Below are positions 1 through 9,637 of a DNA stretch of 64,000 nucleotides, piece by piece. Both the position numbers and the translations under genes were made by a program. The stretch's first letter is position 1. The number at the start of each line of letters is the position of its first letter. The stretch covers positions 1-64,000 of the forward strand of contig JAGAUV010000026.1 of NCBI GenBank assembly GCA_017620635.1, given 5' to 3'. The DNA comes from Muribaculaceae bacterium. GTDB taxonomy: Bacteria; Bacteroidota; Bacteroidia; Bacteroidales; Muribaculaceae. The notes under the pieces are model-generated. The model worked only from the letters and a program-made list of their open reading frames with translations, was not told the DNA's origin and did not search any database.

Positions 1-1
1 A

Positions 2-718
2 CTCGGTACATTCGGCCGCTACGGCGTATTGTCGTTCAACGGCAACAAGATGATAACCACCTCCGGCGGCGGCGCATTGATCTGCCCTGATGCCGAATCC
101 GCACGCGAGATACTCTGGTATGCCACCCAGGCACGCGAATCGTATCCCTACTACCAGCACGAAGCCATAGGCTACAACTACCGCATGAGCAATATCTGTG
201 CCGGCATCGGCCGCGGACAGATGACCATTGTCGACGAGCACATAGCACACCACCGCCACATACAGACCCTGTATGAAGAACTGCTTTCCGGAGTCGACGG
301 AATAACCATGCACAAGGCACCTGGCAAAGACTTTGATTCCAATTACTGGCTATGCACGGCGACACTTGCTCCCGGCCTACGCATAAAAGGTCAGGAGAAC
401 GCATACCGTCAGGTTATCACAGGCGCAGTCGGCGGCGCTGCCGGCGTTACCCATGCGACAGAGACTGCGACAACTGACTGTCAGCCCAATGCCAATGTCG
501 AGGCACTCCGCATGGCACTCGACACCGCTGGCATTGAGTCACGGCCTCTCTGGAAACCGATGCACAAGCAGCCGGTATATCGCAATTCCCCGGCCTATAC
601 CAACGGCGTGAGCGAAAGCCTCTTCTCCACCGGCATCTGCCTGCCCTCCGGCCCATGGGTTACCGACGACGATGTCCGTTACATCGTGGATAGTATCAAA
701 GCATCCATCGAGGTATGA
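2..718 (+). CDS. DegT/DnrJ/EryC1/StrS-family PLP-dependent aminotransferase, 5'-truncated by the window edge
   Basis: The frame is open from base 2, so the N-terminal part of a roughly 370-400 residue protein is missing. The visible part begins just before SFNGNKMITTSGGG, which fits the PLP-lysine motif of the DegT/DnrJ family; the lysine of GNK is the expected Schiff-base residue. The C-terminal part (ESRPLWKPMHKQPVY and the SGPWVTDDDV end) resembles the amino-sugar aminotransferases of bacillosamine and legionaminic-acid type pathways. The likely role is transamination of a UDP-keto-sugar for surface glycan or capsule synthesis. The stop codon overlaps the next start (ATGA at 715-718). Its codons are markedly richer in G and C at third positions than those of the two genes that follow. 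The exact sugar substrate cannot be told. Confidence 0.9.
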   Translation, partial: LGTFGRYGVLSFNGNKMITTSGGGALICPDAESAREILWYATQARESYPYYQHEAIGYNYRMSNICAGIGRGQMTIVDEHIAHHRHIQTLYEELLSGVDGITMHKAPGKDFDSNYWLCTATLAPGLRIKGQENAYRQVITGAVGGAAGVTHATETATTDCQPNANVEALRMALDTAGIESRPLWKPMHKQPVYRNSPAYTNGVSESLFSTGICLPSGPWVTDDDVRYIVDSIKASIEV

Positions 719-1767
719 AAATTTTAGTTACAGGTGCTGCCGGATTTATTGGTAGTGCTGTTTGTCAGAGATTATTGGATGATGGTAATACTGTTGTCGG
801 TCTTGATAATATAAACGATTATTATGATCCGGAGCTGAAATATGGGCGTTTGAAGGGGCTCGGTATTTCAAAAGATGATGTGGCATGGTATAAGCTCGCT
901 AAAAGTTCTTCATATGAAAATTTTAGTTTCATCCGTATGAATCTTGAGGACAAGCAGGCGATGCAGATGCTTTTTGCGAACGGGGGCTTTGAGCTTGTTA
1001 TTAATCTTGGAGCCCAGGCAGGCGTGAGATATTCGATAACTAATCCACAGGTCTACATCGAGAGCAACATCGATGGTTTTATTAATGTCCTTGAAGGTTG
1101 TCGTCATAATAATGTAAAACATCTTGTCTACGCTTCATCGTCAAGTGTTTATGGACTGAACGGGAAAGTGCCATTTTCAGAACATGACGGTATTGCGCAT
1201 CCTGTAAGTCTATATGCCGCGACCAAGAAAAGTAATGAGTTGATGGCTCATGCGTATTCGAAATTATATGGCTTGCCAACAACCGGACTCCGTTTCTTTA
1301 CAGTGTATGGTCCGTGGGGACGTCCGGATATGTCTCCCTTCCTTTTTATTGATGCAATTCTGCACGACCGTCCCATCAAAGTATTCAATAACGGAGATAT
1401 GCTTCGCGATTTTACCTACATTGATGATATTGTCGAAGGTGTTGTCCGTATAGCAGATGTTATCCCTGTGGGTAATGCTAATTGGGATGAAACCAATCCT
1501 GATCCGGCAACATCTCCGGCTCCTTATCGGGTTTATAACATCGGTAACCAGCATCCTACAAAATTGATGGATTATATAAAGTGTATTGAAAAGGCGACGG
1601 GACGAGAGGCCGTGAAAGAATTTCTTCCGATGCAGCCGGGAGATGTATATCAGACTTATGCCGATTCATCTGCTCTTGGCGAGGCAACAGGATTTAAACC
1701 GGGTACTCCGTTGCAGTCTGGTATCGATCGTACTGTTGACTGGTTTCGACAATATTATAATATATGA
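715..1767 (+). CDS. NAD-dependent epimerase, UDP-glucuronate 4-epimerase-like
   Basis: A 350-residue extended short-chain dehydrogenase. The Rossmann motif GAAGFIG is at residues 7-13, a serine cluster is near 142-144, and the catalytic Y167-x3-K171 pair lies in [10 protein letters not shown]. The [16 protein letters not shown] segment and overall length fit the CapI/LspL-type UDP-glucuronate 4-epimerases, which make UDP-galacturonate. The start overlaps the upstream stop by four bases, and its own stop overlaps the start of the next gene (ATGA at 1764-1767), so the three genes appear translationally coupled. The neighbour is a UDP-glucose 6-dehydrogenase that would supply the substrate, which supports this assignment over a generic epimerase. 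Substrate choice is inferred from family and context. Confidence 0.88.
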   Translation: MKILVTGAAGFIGSAVCQRLLDDGNTVVGLDNINDYYDPELKYGRLKGLGISKDDVAWYKLAKSSSYENFSFIRMNLEDKQAMQMLFANGGFELVINLGAQAGVRYSITNPQVYIESNIDGFINVLEGCRHNNVKHLVYASSSSVYGLNGKVPFSEHDGIAHPVSLYAATKKSNELMAHAYSKLYGLPTTGLRFFTVYGPWGRPDMSPFLFIDAILHDRPIKVFNNGDMLRDFTYIDDIVEGVVRIADVIPVGNANWDETNPDPATSPAPYRVYNIGNQHPTKLMDYIKCIEKATGREAVKEFLPMQPGDVYQTYADSSALGEATGFKPGTPLQSGIDRTVDWFRQYYNI

Positions 1768-3083
1768 GGATGAAAGAGAAATACAATATAGCAGTTGCCG
1801 GTACAGGATATGTGGGCCTAAGTATAGCCACATTGCTTGCTCAGCACAATCATGTGACAGCAGTCGATGTAGTTCCGGAAAAGGTTGATGCAATCAATAG
1901 TAGAAAATCTCCTATTCATGATGAGTATATCGAAAAGTATCTTGCAGAAAAAAAATTAGACCTTACTGCTACACTTGATGGTGTTGCGGCATATAAGGAT
2001 GCCGATTTTGTTGTCATTGCAGCTCCGACAAATTACGATCCGGTCAAGAACTTTTTTGATACTCATTGTATTGAAGATGTTATAGATCTCGTATTGAGTG
2101 TAAATCCTGATGCGGTAATGGTAATCAAATCTACTATTCCTGTCGGATATTGCAGAAGTCTCTATGCTAAATATGCACGAAAGGGAGTCAAGCAATTTAA
2201 TCTGTTGTTTTTCCCTGAATTCCTGCGAGAGAGTAAGGCGCTGTATGACAACCTTTATCCATCCCGTATTATTGCCGGTGTCCCCAAAATTATTGACAGG
2301 CCCGGTTTTAAAGACGAGAATAATCTGATAAACGTCGTTACGGATATTGAAAAGCTCAGCGATGCGGCCCATGCCTTTGTTGGTCTACTTCAAAGAGGTG
2401 CAATAAAAGAAGATATACCGGTCCTTTATATGGGTACGAAGGAAGCTGAGGCTGTAAAATTATTTGCCAATACTTATCTTGCTCTTAGGGTCAGCTATTT
2501 TAACGAACTTGATACCTATGCGGAGGTCAAGGGCTTGGATTCGTTGTCTATAATAGAGGGGGTCGGTCTGGATCCACGTATCGGTAATCACTATAACAAT
2601 CCGTCTTTTGGTTATGGCGGATACTGCTTGCCTAAGGACACCAAGCAGCTTCTTGCAAATTATGCTGAAGTACCTCAGAATATGATGACAGCAATAGTGG
2701 AAAGCAATCGTACTCGCAAAGACTTTATTGCTGATCAAGTGCTTAATATGGCAGGATATTACACAGCCAATAGTCAGTATAATGCCAAGGCTGAGGCTCC
2801 TTGTGTAGTCGGGGTATATCGTCTTACTATGAAATCCAACTCTGATAACTTCCGTCAGTCTTCTATACAGGGAGTTATGAAACGCATCAAGGCAAAAGGG
2901 GCTCAGGTTATCATCTATGAACCTACGCTTGACGACGGAACAACATTCTTCGGAAGTCTTGTCGTTAACGACCTCGAAAAATTCAAGGAAATGTCGCATG
3001 CGATCATCGCAAATCGTTACGACACTTGCCTGGACGATGTAGACTCAAAAGTATATACAAGAGATATATTCAGGAGGGATTAA
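1764..3083 (+). CDS. ugd: UDP-glucose 6-dehydrogenase
   Basis: A 439-residue nucleotide-sugar dehydrogenase that oxidises UDP-glucose to UDP-glucuronate using two NAD+. The N-terminal Rossmann motif is GTGYVG. The middle contains [21 protein letters not shown] and [14 protein letters not shown]. The catalytic cysteine is in [12 protein letters not shown] (about residue 288), and the C-terminal [11 protein letters not shown] and [10 protein letters not shown] blocks match the E. coli-type Ugd family. It is about 50 residues longer than the 388-residue E. coli enzyme, partly through an insertion near residues 175-190. Start: ATGA overlap at 1764; a second in-frame ATG at 1770 is possible. It ends the operon, and a hairpin terminator follows at 3109. 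Confidence 0.95.
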   Translation: MRMKEKYNIAVAGTGYVGLSIATLLAQHNHVTAVDVVPEKVDAINSRKSPIHDEYIEKYLAEKKLDLTATLDGVAAYKDADFVVIAAPTNYDPVKNFFDTHCIEDVIDLVLSVNPDAVMVIKSTIPVGYCRSLYAKYARKGVKQFNLLFFPEFLRESKALYDNLYPSRIIAGVPKIIDRPGFKDENNLINVVTDIEKLSDAAHAFVGLLQRGAIKEDIPVLYMGTKEAEAVKLFANTYLALRVSYFNELDTYAEVKGLDSLSIIEGVGLDPRIGNHYNNPSFGYGGYCLPKDTKQLLANYAEVPQNMMTAIVESNRTRKDFIADQVLNMAGYYTANSQYNAKAEAPCVVGVYRLTMKSNSDNFRQSSIQGVMKRIKAKGAQVIIYEPTLDDGTTFFGSLVVNDLEKFKEMSHAIIANRYDTCLDDVDSKVYTRDIFRRD

Positions 3084-3108
3084 GCAGAGATCGCTTCTTA
3101 TAGGCATA

Positions 3109-3148
3109 AAAAAGACCGGCGGCAACAAATGATGCCATCGGTCTTTTT
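3109..3148. terminator. Bidirectional intrinsic terminator between convergent genes
   Basis: AAAAAGACCG (3109-3118) pairs with CGGTCTTTTT (3139-3148), with an inner GGCA/TGCC helix and a short AT-rich loop. The T-run on one strand and A-run on the other make it usable by both the glycan operon and the leftward CDF transporter gene. Confidence 0.85.
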
Positions 3149-3167
3149 GCTTCCTGCAGGATACATC

Positions 3168-4079
3168 TCAATCGTTGTCGAACATTGATGACACTCGGCA
3201 AGGAGACGCTATTGTTTCCGCTTCGACAGTAGAGTGGCTTACTCCAAATTTTTTTGCCTCTTGTTTGATCTGTGTTATTATCTGGTCGAGTCGTGACGTG
3301 TCATTTATAACGGCATGTACTGTCATTGCGTTTTCTACAGTCGACAGCGGCCAGACATGCAGATGGTGTATGGATTCTACTCCGTCTACATTGACCAATG
3401 CTTTTTCAAGCCCCGGCATATCTACGGTATCCGGGACTATATCTATCGACATACGTATGCTTTCTATCAATAATTTTCTCATAGACCAGGCAATGATCAG
3501 AGCTATTACAAAACCGATGATCGGATCGATAATATACCAGTCAGTAAAATGAATGATGATACCACCGGCAACGACGCCAATCGAGACCATCGTATCAGCG
3601 GCCATGTGTAGGGTCGCTGATTTTATGTTGATATCATGACCTTTATTCCTCATGAATAGCCATGTCGTTACGCCATTTACGATAACGCCGGCAGCTGCAA
3701 CCCACGCTATGGCATCGCCGTCTACAGCTACAGGATGGATAAGTTTCTGTATTGATTCCATGATGATAGCGCCGACTGCAATGCAAAGTAACAGTGCATT
3801 TATAAACGATGCTTGTATGGTAAATTTTTTGTAACCATAAGTGTGCCTTTCATCCGGCTTGTGTGACATTAGGCGGAATGCGACTAATGAGATTATTAAT
3901 GCAGCTATGTCCGACAGATTGTGCCCGGCATCCGATAATAGTCCCATCGAGTGGTATATTAATCCAAAAACAGCCTCAATCACAACATATGCGGTATTGA
4001 GCGCAATGCCTGCTATAAAGGCTATATTCAGTGCTTTTGCATCATGTGTTTCCTGATGTGTATGACCGTTAGATGTCAT
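3168..4079 (-). CDS. Cation diffusion facilitator (CzcD/ZitB-like) metal exporter
   Basis: A 303-residue inner-membrane protein with about six membrane segments and a cytoplasmic C-terminal domain, as usual for CDF transporters. Metal-site motifs are visible: LLSDAGHNLSD in the second membrane segment (H53-x3-D57) and HMAADTMVS in the fifth (H-x3-D). The histidine-containing N-terminus (GHTHQETH) also fits zinc handling. The C-terminal region (HHLHVWPLSTVENAMTVH) is the typical dimeric ferredoxin-like domain. It is expected to export zinc or another divalent cation in exchange for protons. It stands alone between the glycan operon and the two-component system, with which it is divergent. Confidence 0.93.
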   Translation of the reverse strand: MTSNGHTHQETHDAKALNIAFIAGIALNTAYVVIEAVFGLIYHSMGLLSDAGHNLSDIAALIISLVAFRLMSHKPDERHTYGYKKFTIQASFINALLLCIAVGAIIMESIQKLIHPVAVDGDAIAWVAAAGVIVNGVTTWLFMRNKGHDINIKSATLHMAADTMVSIGVVAGGIIIHFTDWYIIDPIIGFVIALIIAWSMRKLLIESIRMSIDIVPDTVDMPGLEKALVNVDGVESIHHLHVWPLSTVENAMTVHAVINDTSRLDQIITQIKQEAKKFGVSHSTVEAETIASPCRVSSMFDND

Positions 4080-4147
4080 TTTTATGTTTTGTTTGTTATA
4101 TTAGTAGTGTAACGTTTATAACTGCTTAATGTTGTGCCGGTATGTTA

Positions 4148-4205
4148 AAGTTTTATTAAACTTGGCATATTCATGTTCCGATTACGCAGGATATGTATAA
4201 TTTTG
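4148..4205 (+). promoter_or_regulatory. Promoter region of the two-component pair, with a short inverted repeat
   Basis: TAATTTTG at 4198-4205 is a perfect TAnnTTTG -7 element, but it lies only four bases before the ATG at 4210, so the transcript would be leaderless or nearly so. An inverted repeat AAGTTT-TATT-AAACTT (4148-4163) lies in the upstream region and could be an operator. The assignments are from pattern only. Confidence 0.5.
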
Positions 4206-4209
4206 TTCT

Positions 4210-4905
4210 ATGATGACAAAAAAGAAGATACTTGTCGTTGACGACGAAGAGGCTCTGTGTGAGGGCCTTGCCTTTAATCTCGAGGCTGAGGGATATCTTG
4301 TTACTACAGTATACAGTGCAGAGGAGGCACTTGCCTGTAATCTGGCGGAATATGATCTTGTATTACTTGATATAATGATGGGGGATATATCAGGTACCAG
4401 TCTTGCCAGAATAATGAAGTCAAATCCGGCAACAGCATCAGTCCCTATTATATTTTGTACAGCAAAAGATTCGGAGGATGATATGATTGCAGGGCTTGAT
4501 CTCGGTGCGGATGACTACATAACCAAGCCATATTCACTGAAAGCGGTGCTTGCTCGGGTACGGATGGTCTTGCGTAGGACTAACCCCAATCGGTTGTTGT
4601 CGGAAAAAGGATCTGACCTTATAGCTTATAAAGGATTGGTCTTGTCGGAAGCCAACAGAGCATGTTATGTTGATGGTACAGAAATAAAGATGCCCAAAAA
4701 GGAGTTCGAGATTCTTCTTAAACTGATATCCAACCGGGGACAGATCTTTTCGCGTTCCGAGCTTCTCCATGACATATGGCCCGAAGAAGTCATCGTGCTT
4801 GATAGAGTTGTCGATGTGAATATAACTCGTATACGGCAAAAGATAGGCCAATACGCAAAGAATATAGTTACCCGATCCGGTTATGGCTATGGTTTCTTCG
4901 AATAG
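4210..4905 (+). CDS. OmpR/PhoB-family response regulator
   Basis: A 231-residue DNA-binding response regulator. The receiver domain spans residues 5-120, with acidic pair D11/D12, phosphoacceptor D54 in LLDIMM, T84 in FCTAKD and K106 in YITKPY. A winged-helix output domain (about 135-231) contains MPKKEFEILLKLISNRGQIFSRSELLHDIWPEE and VVDVNITRIRQKIG. It overlaps the following histidine kinase gene by 23 bases, so the two are a cognate pair. A PiT phosphate transporter follows, which makes a PhoB-like role in phosphate starvation the best guess. The sequence alone does not separate PhoB from RprY-like regulators. The start was placed at the first of two adjacent ATG codons, just before the conserved KKILVVDDE. 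Confidence 0.92.
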   Translation: MMTKKKILVVDDEEALCEGLAFNLEAEGYLVTTVYSAEEALACNLAEYDLVLLDIMMGDISGTSLARIMKSNPATASVPIIFCTAKDSEDDMIAGLDLGADDYITKPYSLKAVLARVRMVLRRTNPNRLLSEKGSDLIAYKGLVLSEANRACYVDGTEIKMPKKEFEILLKLISNRGQIFSRSELLHDIWPEEVIVLDRVVDVNITRIRQKIGQYAKNIVTRSGYGYGFFE

Positions 4906-6334
4906 AATATCTTATTCTCAGCGTTTGTTTGCATGGATGCTGGGCTATTCATTGCTTCTTGTTGGCTGCTTTGTCGCTTTTCAGTATCATCGTGAAAAGG
5001 AATTTAAGGCAGAGTTGATCAATGCTCGCTTGCAATTGATAAACACATACATTATTGACGAGATTGACGAAGGCATCAATGTGTCGGATATTGATCTTGC
5101 CCAGTTTAAATCGTTTGATAATCTTAGAGTCAGTGTTATATCTGTCGATGGGCATGTAGTGTATGACAATACACTTGACTCTTTGCCAGAATCCAGTCAT
5201 CTCGACCGTGTAGAGATGCGTCAGGCATTGAAGCACGATACGGGCTTTGCAGTACGCAGGCATAGTGAAAGTACCGGCGACAATTATTTCTATTCTGCTA
5301 AAAACAGCGGTAAAGGCTATATCGCGCGTACGGCTGTCCCTTATTCTGTTTCTCTGATCAGTTTATTGCAGGCTGATTTCGGTTTCTTATGGGGCATGGG
5401 CCTGATAGCCTTGAGCATGTGCATTCTTGCCTATTATGCCACTCGACGTATCGGCTTGCATATCAAGAGGCTCAAGGAGTTCTCGGAGAATGTCGAGAAT
5501 GGCGTGAGAATCTCAGACGTACAGCCATTTACAAATGATGAACTCGGCGAAATATCGAATCATATTGTAAGACTATACGCCAGACTTCAGCAGGCTATTG
5601 CCGATAGGGATAGTGAGCATCAGACTGCGATGTTCGAGCAGCTTGAAAAAGAACGAATCAAGAAACAACTTACAAATAACATTAATCACGAGCTCAAAAC
5701 CCCTATTGCCTCGATTCGTATATGTGTCGAGACTTTGCTTACCCATAAAAATTTAAGCGTGGAGAAGCAGGATCTCTTCTTGCAGAGATGTCTGACCAAC
5801 ATCGATCGGTTGCAACGTCTTCTGACCGATGTGTCTATATTGACAAGAATGGACGACGGGAGTGCCATGATAGTAAAAGAACCACTGAATCTTACAGATA
5901 TTATAAATGATGTTGTAGAAGACCGTCGCATTTTTGCCTCCACAAAAGGTATTACTATCGATAACGGTATTACAGATCCGATATTCATGTCGGGGAACTC
6001 AACCTTATTGGAGGCTGTATTCAACAATTTGATAGACAATGCGATTATTTATAGTGAAGGTACGTCTGTCCGATTGTCTTTGATAGGCGACTATAGCGAT
6101 AAAGTTGTGATATCTCTTTCCGATAATGGTGTCGGAGTACCCAAAGAGCATTTGTTGAGAATATTTGAGCGTTTTTATCGTATTGACAAGGGCCGTTCGC
6201 GAGCCGCAGGTGGCACAGGGCTCGGCTTGTCTATTGTAAAGAATGCGGTAATATTGCATGGCGGTAGTATTACAGCCCGTAATTTTGTATCAGGAGGGCT
6301 TTGTTTTGAAATAACATTGCCGAATGGTGCCTGA
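4883..6334 (+). CDS. Membrane sensor histidine kinase, PhoR-like
   Basis: A 483-residue sensor kinase. A first membrane segment (about 15-33) is followed by an extracytoplasmic domain of about 120 residues, a second membrane segment (about 160-186) and a HAMP-like linker to about 240. The dimerisation/phosphoacceptor motif NNINHELKTPIAS has H269. The ATP-binding domain shows the N box (N382 in NNLIDNAIIY), the G1 box DNGVGVP (414-420), the F box and the G2 box GGTGLGLS (443-450). The gene overlaps the response regulator by 23 bases and reads towards a phosphate transporter gene about 100 bases downstream. The stimulus is inferred to be phosphate from that context only; no known sensor fold was recognised in the periplasmic domain. 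Confidence 0.92.
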   Translation: MAMVSSNRISYSQRLFAWMLGYSLLLVGCFVAFQYHREKEFKAELINARLQLINTYIIDEIDEGINVSDIDLAQFKSFDNLRVSVISVDGHVVYDNTLDSLPESSHLDRVEMRQALKHDTGFAVRRHSESTGDNYFYSAKNSGKGYIARTAVPYSVSLISLLQADFGFLWGMGLIALSMCILAYYATRRIGLHIKRLKEFSENVENGVRISDVQPFTNDELGEISNHIVRLYARLQQAIADRDSEHQTAMFEQLEKERIKKQLTNNINHELKTPIASIRICVETLLTHKNLSVEKQDLFLQRCLTNIDRLQRLLTDVSILTRMDDGSAMIVKEPLNLTDIINDVVEDRRIFASTKGITIDNGITDPIFMSGNSTLLEAVFNNLIDNAIIYSEGTSVRLSLIGDYSDKVVISLSDNGVGVPKEHLLRIFERFYRIDKGRSRAAGGTGLGLSIVKNAVILHGGSITARNFVSGGLCFEITLPNGA

Positions 6335-6374
6335 GTCATTGTCCGGTACTATTTAATATAAGATTAAAGACTTT

Positions 6375-6429
6375 GAAACATTAATGAAATGTTTTCTATG
6401 TTACTTTGTATCGTAAAATAGTAACATAG
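6375..6429 (+). promoter_or_regulatory. Promoter and inverted repeats before the phosphate transporter
   Basis: TTACTTTG (6401-6408) matches the -7 element at seven of eight positions. A perfect 9-base inverted repeat, CTATGTTAC (6396-6404) and GTAACATAG (6421-6429), flanks it with a 16-base spacer. An imperfect repeat, GAAACATT (6375-6382) and AATGTTTTC (6388-6396), sits just upstream. Together they could be operator sites for the adjacent response regulator or a 5' RNA hairpin. Confidence 0.5.
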
Positions 6430-6435
6430 ATAATA

Positions 6436-8703
6436 ATGGAGATTCTGTTTCTTTGTATAATAATCTTTTTGTTCTTGTTGGCCATATTCGATTTATCGGT
6501 TGGGGTAAGTAACGATGCTGTCAATTTTCTAAATTCTGCAATAGGGTCGAAGGCTGCGTCATTCAAGCGAGTACTGATTGTTGCTTCTATCGGTGTCTTT
6601 ATTGGTGCGGCTATGAGTAATGGAATGATGGATATTGCCCGACATGGTATATTCCGTCCTGAGCATTTCTCGTTTTATGACCTCATATGCATCTTTATGG
6701 CAGTGATGGTAACAGATATCATTTTGCTTGATATCTTCAACTCGCTTGGTATGCCGACCTCTACAACGGTATCGATGGTTTTCGAGCTCCTTGGCGCTAC
6801 ATTTGTTGTCGCTTTGATCAAGATGACCGGGGGAATCGATCTCGGTTTCAATGACTTGCTTAATACCGAGAAAGCCTTGTCTGTAATCCTTGGTATATTC
6901 CTTTCGGTCGCTATCGCTTTCTTTTTCGGTACAGTCGTGCAGTTCATATCCCGAATGATTTTCTCATTCAACTATAAAAGCAGACTGAAATGGAAAATCG
7001 GAATCTTCGGCGGAATATGTGCTACGGCGATAGTATATTTCTTACTGATAAAGGGAGCCAAGGATCTAACATTTATGACACCGGATGTGAAAGCGTTGAT
7101 AAATAGTAATACCGGCCTCGTCATCGTGTCTTGTTTCGTCTTTTTTACGGTCCTTATGCAGCTGCTTTATATTTGCAAGGTTAATGTCTTGAAGGTCATT
7201 GTGCTGATGGGCACTTTTTCGCTTGCGATGGCATTCGCCGGCAACGACCTCGTAAATTTTATCGGAGTGCCGCTTAGTGGCCTCGCTTCTTATCAGGATT
7301 ATATAGCCAACGGCTCCGGTAATGCCCACGGATTCCTTATGGATTCGCTTAACGGTCCGGCCAATACTCCGGTCTATTTTCTTATTGGCGCAGGTGTCAT
7401 AATGGTTGTGTCGTTGGCAACGTCAAAGAAAGCGAGGAATGTCACAAAGACTGAGATTGGTCTCGGTAGCCAGATGTCCGGAGATGAAATATTCGGTTCA
7501 TCTCGCATTGCTCGTAGGCTTGTTCGTTGGAGTATCTCTTTCCTGGCTTTGATCCGACGTATAATGCCTCTGCGTGTGCGCAGATGGTTTAATCGCAGAT
7601 TCAACGTCGATGAGACTGTTATGGATCAGGGGGCCGCTTTTGATCTCATCCGTGGCTCGGTAAATCTGGTGCTTGCCGGTGCCCTCATTGCCCTCGGCAC
7701 ATCATTAAAACTTCCGCTCTCTACTACATTTGTGACATTCATGGTCGCCATGGGAACTTCTCTTGCCGATCGTGCATGGGGACGCGAAAGCGCGGTGTTT
7801 CGTATAACCGGTGTGATATCTGTTATTGGCGGTTGGTTTATTACGGCCGGCGCGGCTTTCATTGGAGCCGGTTTGATTGTCGCTGCTATGCACTATGGCG
7901 GACATTGGGTAATGCTTTTGTTGGCGGCTCTTACAATATTCATTATTATACGAAGCAATATCATATTCAAAAAGAAAGTGGAGAGCGACAACGGCGATGC
8001 TTTGTTCCAGGCCATCGTTACATCCCGTGACAAGCATCAGACATGGCCTTTGCTTATGATGTATATTACTGAACAGCAGCAGAAGTTTATGGCATATGCG
8101 GCTGAGAAATACCGTGATATAACCTCTGCCTTCATAAACGAAAACGCAGGAGTTCTCGGACGTGCGGATTCAAGCCTTGCAAAACATAAGATTACTCTGA
8201 AGAATGCTCGCCGCAAGGAGACTCTTTGCCTTCGTCATCTTACTCGTGAAATGGCAATAGAGAAAAGTGCTTGGTTCTATTTGAGCAATAATTGTTGCAT
8301 GGGTATTCTGTATAATCTACGTCGTATTAATGAGGTATGTAAAGATCATGTCGATAATAATTTCTTGCCGTTGCCTAAGTGTTATATTGCAGAATACGAA
8401 CTCATCCGTACCGAAATTTCTTCATTGTTCAACGACACGCTCGAGATAATGCAGACCGGAAATACGGAAGCTATAGCAATACTTCGTCGGCATTGCGATG
8501 AGATCAAGGACAAAATTTCGGACACATATCATCATGCTCACGACCAGTTGCGCGACGGAGATACTTCTGTTGTGGCAGTCTTGTATGTATATGTAAATAT
8601 GCTTCAAGAAACACAGGAAATGGTCTCCTTGCTACGTAAATATTTGCGCGCCTTCGCCAAACTGCGTGATTCCGAGTACAGCACACGCAGAGTCAGAGAT
8701 TGA
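6436..8703 (+). CDS. PiT-family inorganic phosphate transporter with C-terminal PhoU-like domain
   Basis: A 755-residue membrane protein. PiT signature repeats are visible in both halves: GVSNDAVNFLNSAIGSKAAS with MPTSTTVSMVFELLGA in the N-terminal half, and FAGNDLVNFIGVPLSG with LPLSTTFVTFMVAMGTSLAD in the second. About ten to twelve membrane helices end near residue 510. The last 220 or so residues are soluble, helical and charged (heptad-like stretches, for example EYELIRTEISSLFNDTLEIM), resembling the PhoU/DUF47-type domains fused to PiT transporters in Bacteroidetes. It is expected to move phosphate by ion-coupled symport, with the tail regulating transport or signalling. The upstream two-component pair is a plausible controller. 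Confidence 0.92.
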   Translation: MEILFLCIIIFLFLLAIFDLSVGVSNDAVNFLNSAIGSKAASFKRVLIVASIGVFIGAAMSNGMMDIARHGIFRPEHFSFYDLICIFMAVMVTDIILLDIFNSLGMPTSTTVSMVFELLGATFVVALIKMTGGIDLGFNDLLNTEKALSVILGIFLSVAIAFFFGTVVQFISRMIFSFNYKSRLKWKIGIFGGICATAIVYFLLIKGAKDLTFMTPDVKALINSNTGLVIVSCFVFFTVLMQLLYICKVNVLKVIVLMGTFSLAMAFAGNDLVNFIGVPLSGLASYQDYIANGSGNAHGFLMDSLNGPANTPVYFLIGAGVIMVVSLATSKKARNVTKTEIGLGSQMSGDEIFGSSRIARRLVRWSISFLALIRRIMPLRVRRWFNRRFNVDETVMDQGAAFDLIRGSVNLVLAGALIALGTSLKLPLSTTFVTFMVAMGTSLADRAWGRESAVFRITGVISVIGGWFITAGAAFIGAGLIVAAMHYGGHWVMLLLAALTIFIIIRSNIIFKKKVESDNGDALFQAIVTSRDKHQTWPLLMMYITEQQQKFMAYAAEKYRDITSAFINENAGVLGRADSSLAKHKITLKNARRKETLCLRHLTREMAIEKSAWFYLSNNCCMGILYNLRRINEVCKDHVDNNFLPLPKCYIAEYELIRTEISSLFNDTLEIMQTGNTEAIAILRRHCDEIKDKISDTYHHAHDQLRDGDTSVVAVLYVYVNMLQETQEMVSLLRKYLRAFAKLRDSEYSTRRVRD

Positions 8704-8758
8704 CATGCTGCTTAGGCATAAGGATGTTCATGCAATAGTTACAGTGTCTGTAGGTATA

Positions 8759-9637
8759 TCATGTTTTATGCTTGGATTTTACCCATAGGTAAGCTGAAAG
8801 TACTGTGAATGTTATTAGGATTATAGTCATTTCGTGCATATATTCCATTGGTTCGATCCATATCTCTTTGAATATGTTTATACGCCCCATTATCTCGACT
8901 GGGGTCCAGAACAAGATGACTGTAGCTATTGCCATCCTTATGTTTGCCCCCCGGGACGATAGCCTTAATTGTTTGGCGAATACAAAGAACGAGCCGGTGA
9001 GACATATGGCTCCTATGATGATAGTGACAGGATGGCGATCGCCAAGAAAATTATCGTCATAGCAGAACATTAGCAACAGGTAGCTTCCCCACATTATCAT
9101 TACCAGTTCCATGAATGTCACTATTGATACATGTCGGGTAATGGTGCTCGTGACTATCTGTGCCCTGTGTTTACCGAACAGGCGTTGTTGCCACCAGTTG
9201 ATGAAGTTGCAGCCTGTCCTGGAGCAGAATATATACAATACCATGATCATAATCCAGAATCCGAACGAAGCAGGTATGATAAGATATTCCGGACGTGTTA
9301 TTATCTCGCCAGTCTGTGGATCTATAAGTGGCTGAGTGCCGAATCGGTTCGCATAATACATAAACAGAAACTCTACCCAACCTGTCCAGAATAACATTCC
9401 TCCGAACAATCCGTACAAGGTCTGGCGTGTATCTCCTTTTACAAATACACCGATGATTACAATTGCAAGTCCGATAGCGCCCATTGCAAACGCTGAATAG
9501 TGGAGTGACGTCGCGCTCATCATATGTTCCATCAGTATCATTAGAGCATGCCCGAGTGGCATCATGAGAAGTACGAGTATAAATGAAGCTATTGCTTTGC
9601 CCCAATGCTTTTTGTCATTTTGGATGTGTTTCATCAT
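8759..9637 (-). CDS. Multi-pass membrane protein of unknown function, last gene of a TonB-receptor operon
   Basis: A 292-residue protein with about seven or eight predicted membrane helices, histidine- and methionine-rich near the N-terminus (PLGHALMILMEHMMSATSLHY). The start is taken at ATG 9637, whose four-base overlap ATGA with the stop of the TonB receptor suggests translational coupling; a longer frame upstream overlaps the receptor and is unlikely to be used. The sequence contains a loop with DPQTGEIITRPEY and a C-terminal region rich in methionine (IEPMEYMHEMTIIL). No family was recognised. Position after a TonB receptor suggests a part in uptake or processing of the receptor's ligand at the inner membrane; that is inference. 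Confidence 0.75.
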   Translation of the reverse strand: MMKHIQNDKKHWGKAIASFILVLLMMPLGHALMILMEHMMSATSLHYSAFAMGAIGLAIVIIGVFVKGDTRQTLYGLFGGMLFWTGWVEFLFMYYANRFGTQPLIDPQTGEIITRPEYLIIPASFGFWIMIMVLYIFCSRTGCNFINWWQQRLFGKHRAQIVTSTITRHVSIVTFMELVMIMWGSYLLLMFCYDDNFLGDRHPVTIIIGAICLTGSFFVFAKQLRLSSRGANIRMAIATVILFWTPVEIMGRINIFKEIWIEPMEYMHEMTIILITFTVLSAYLWVKSKHKT

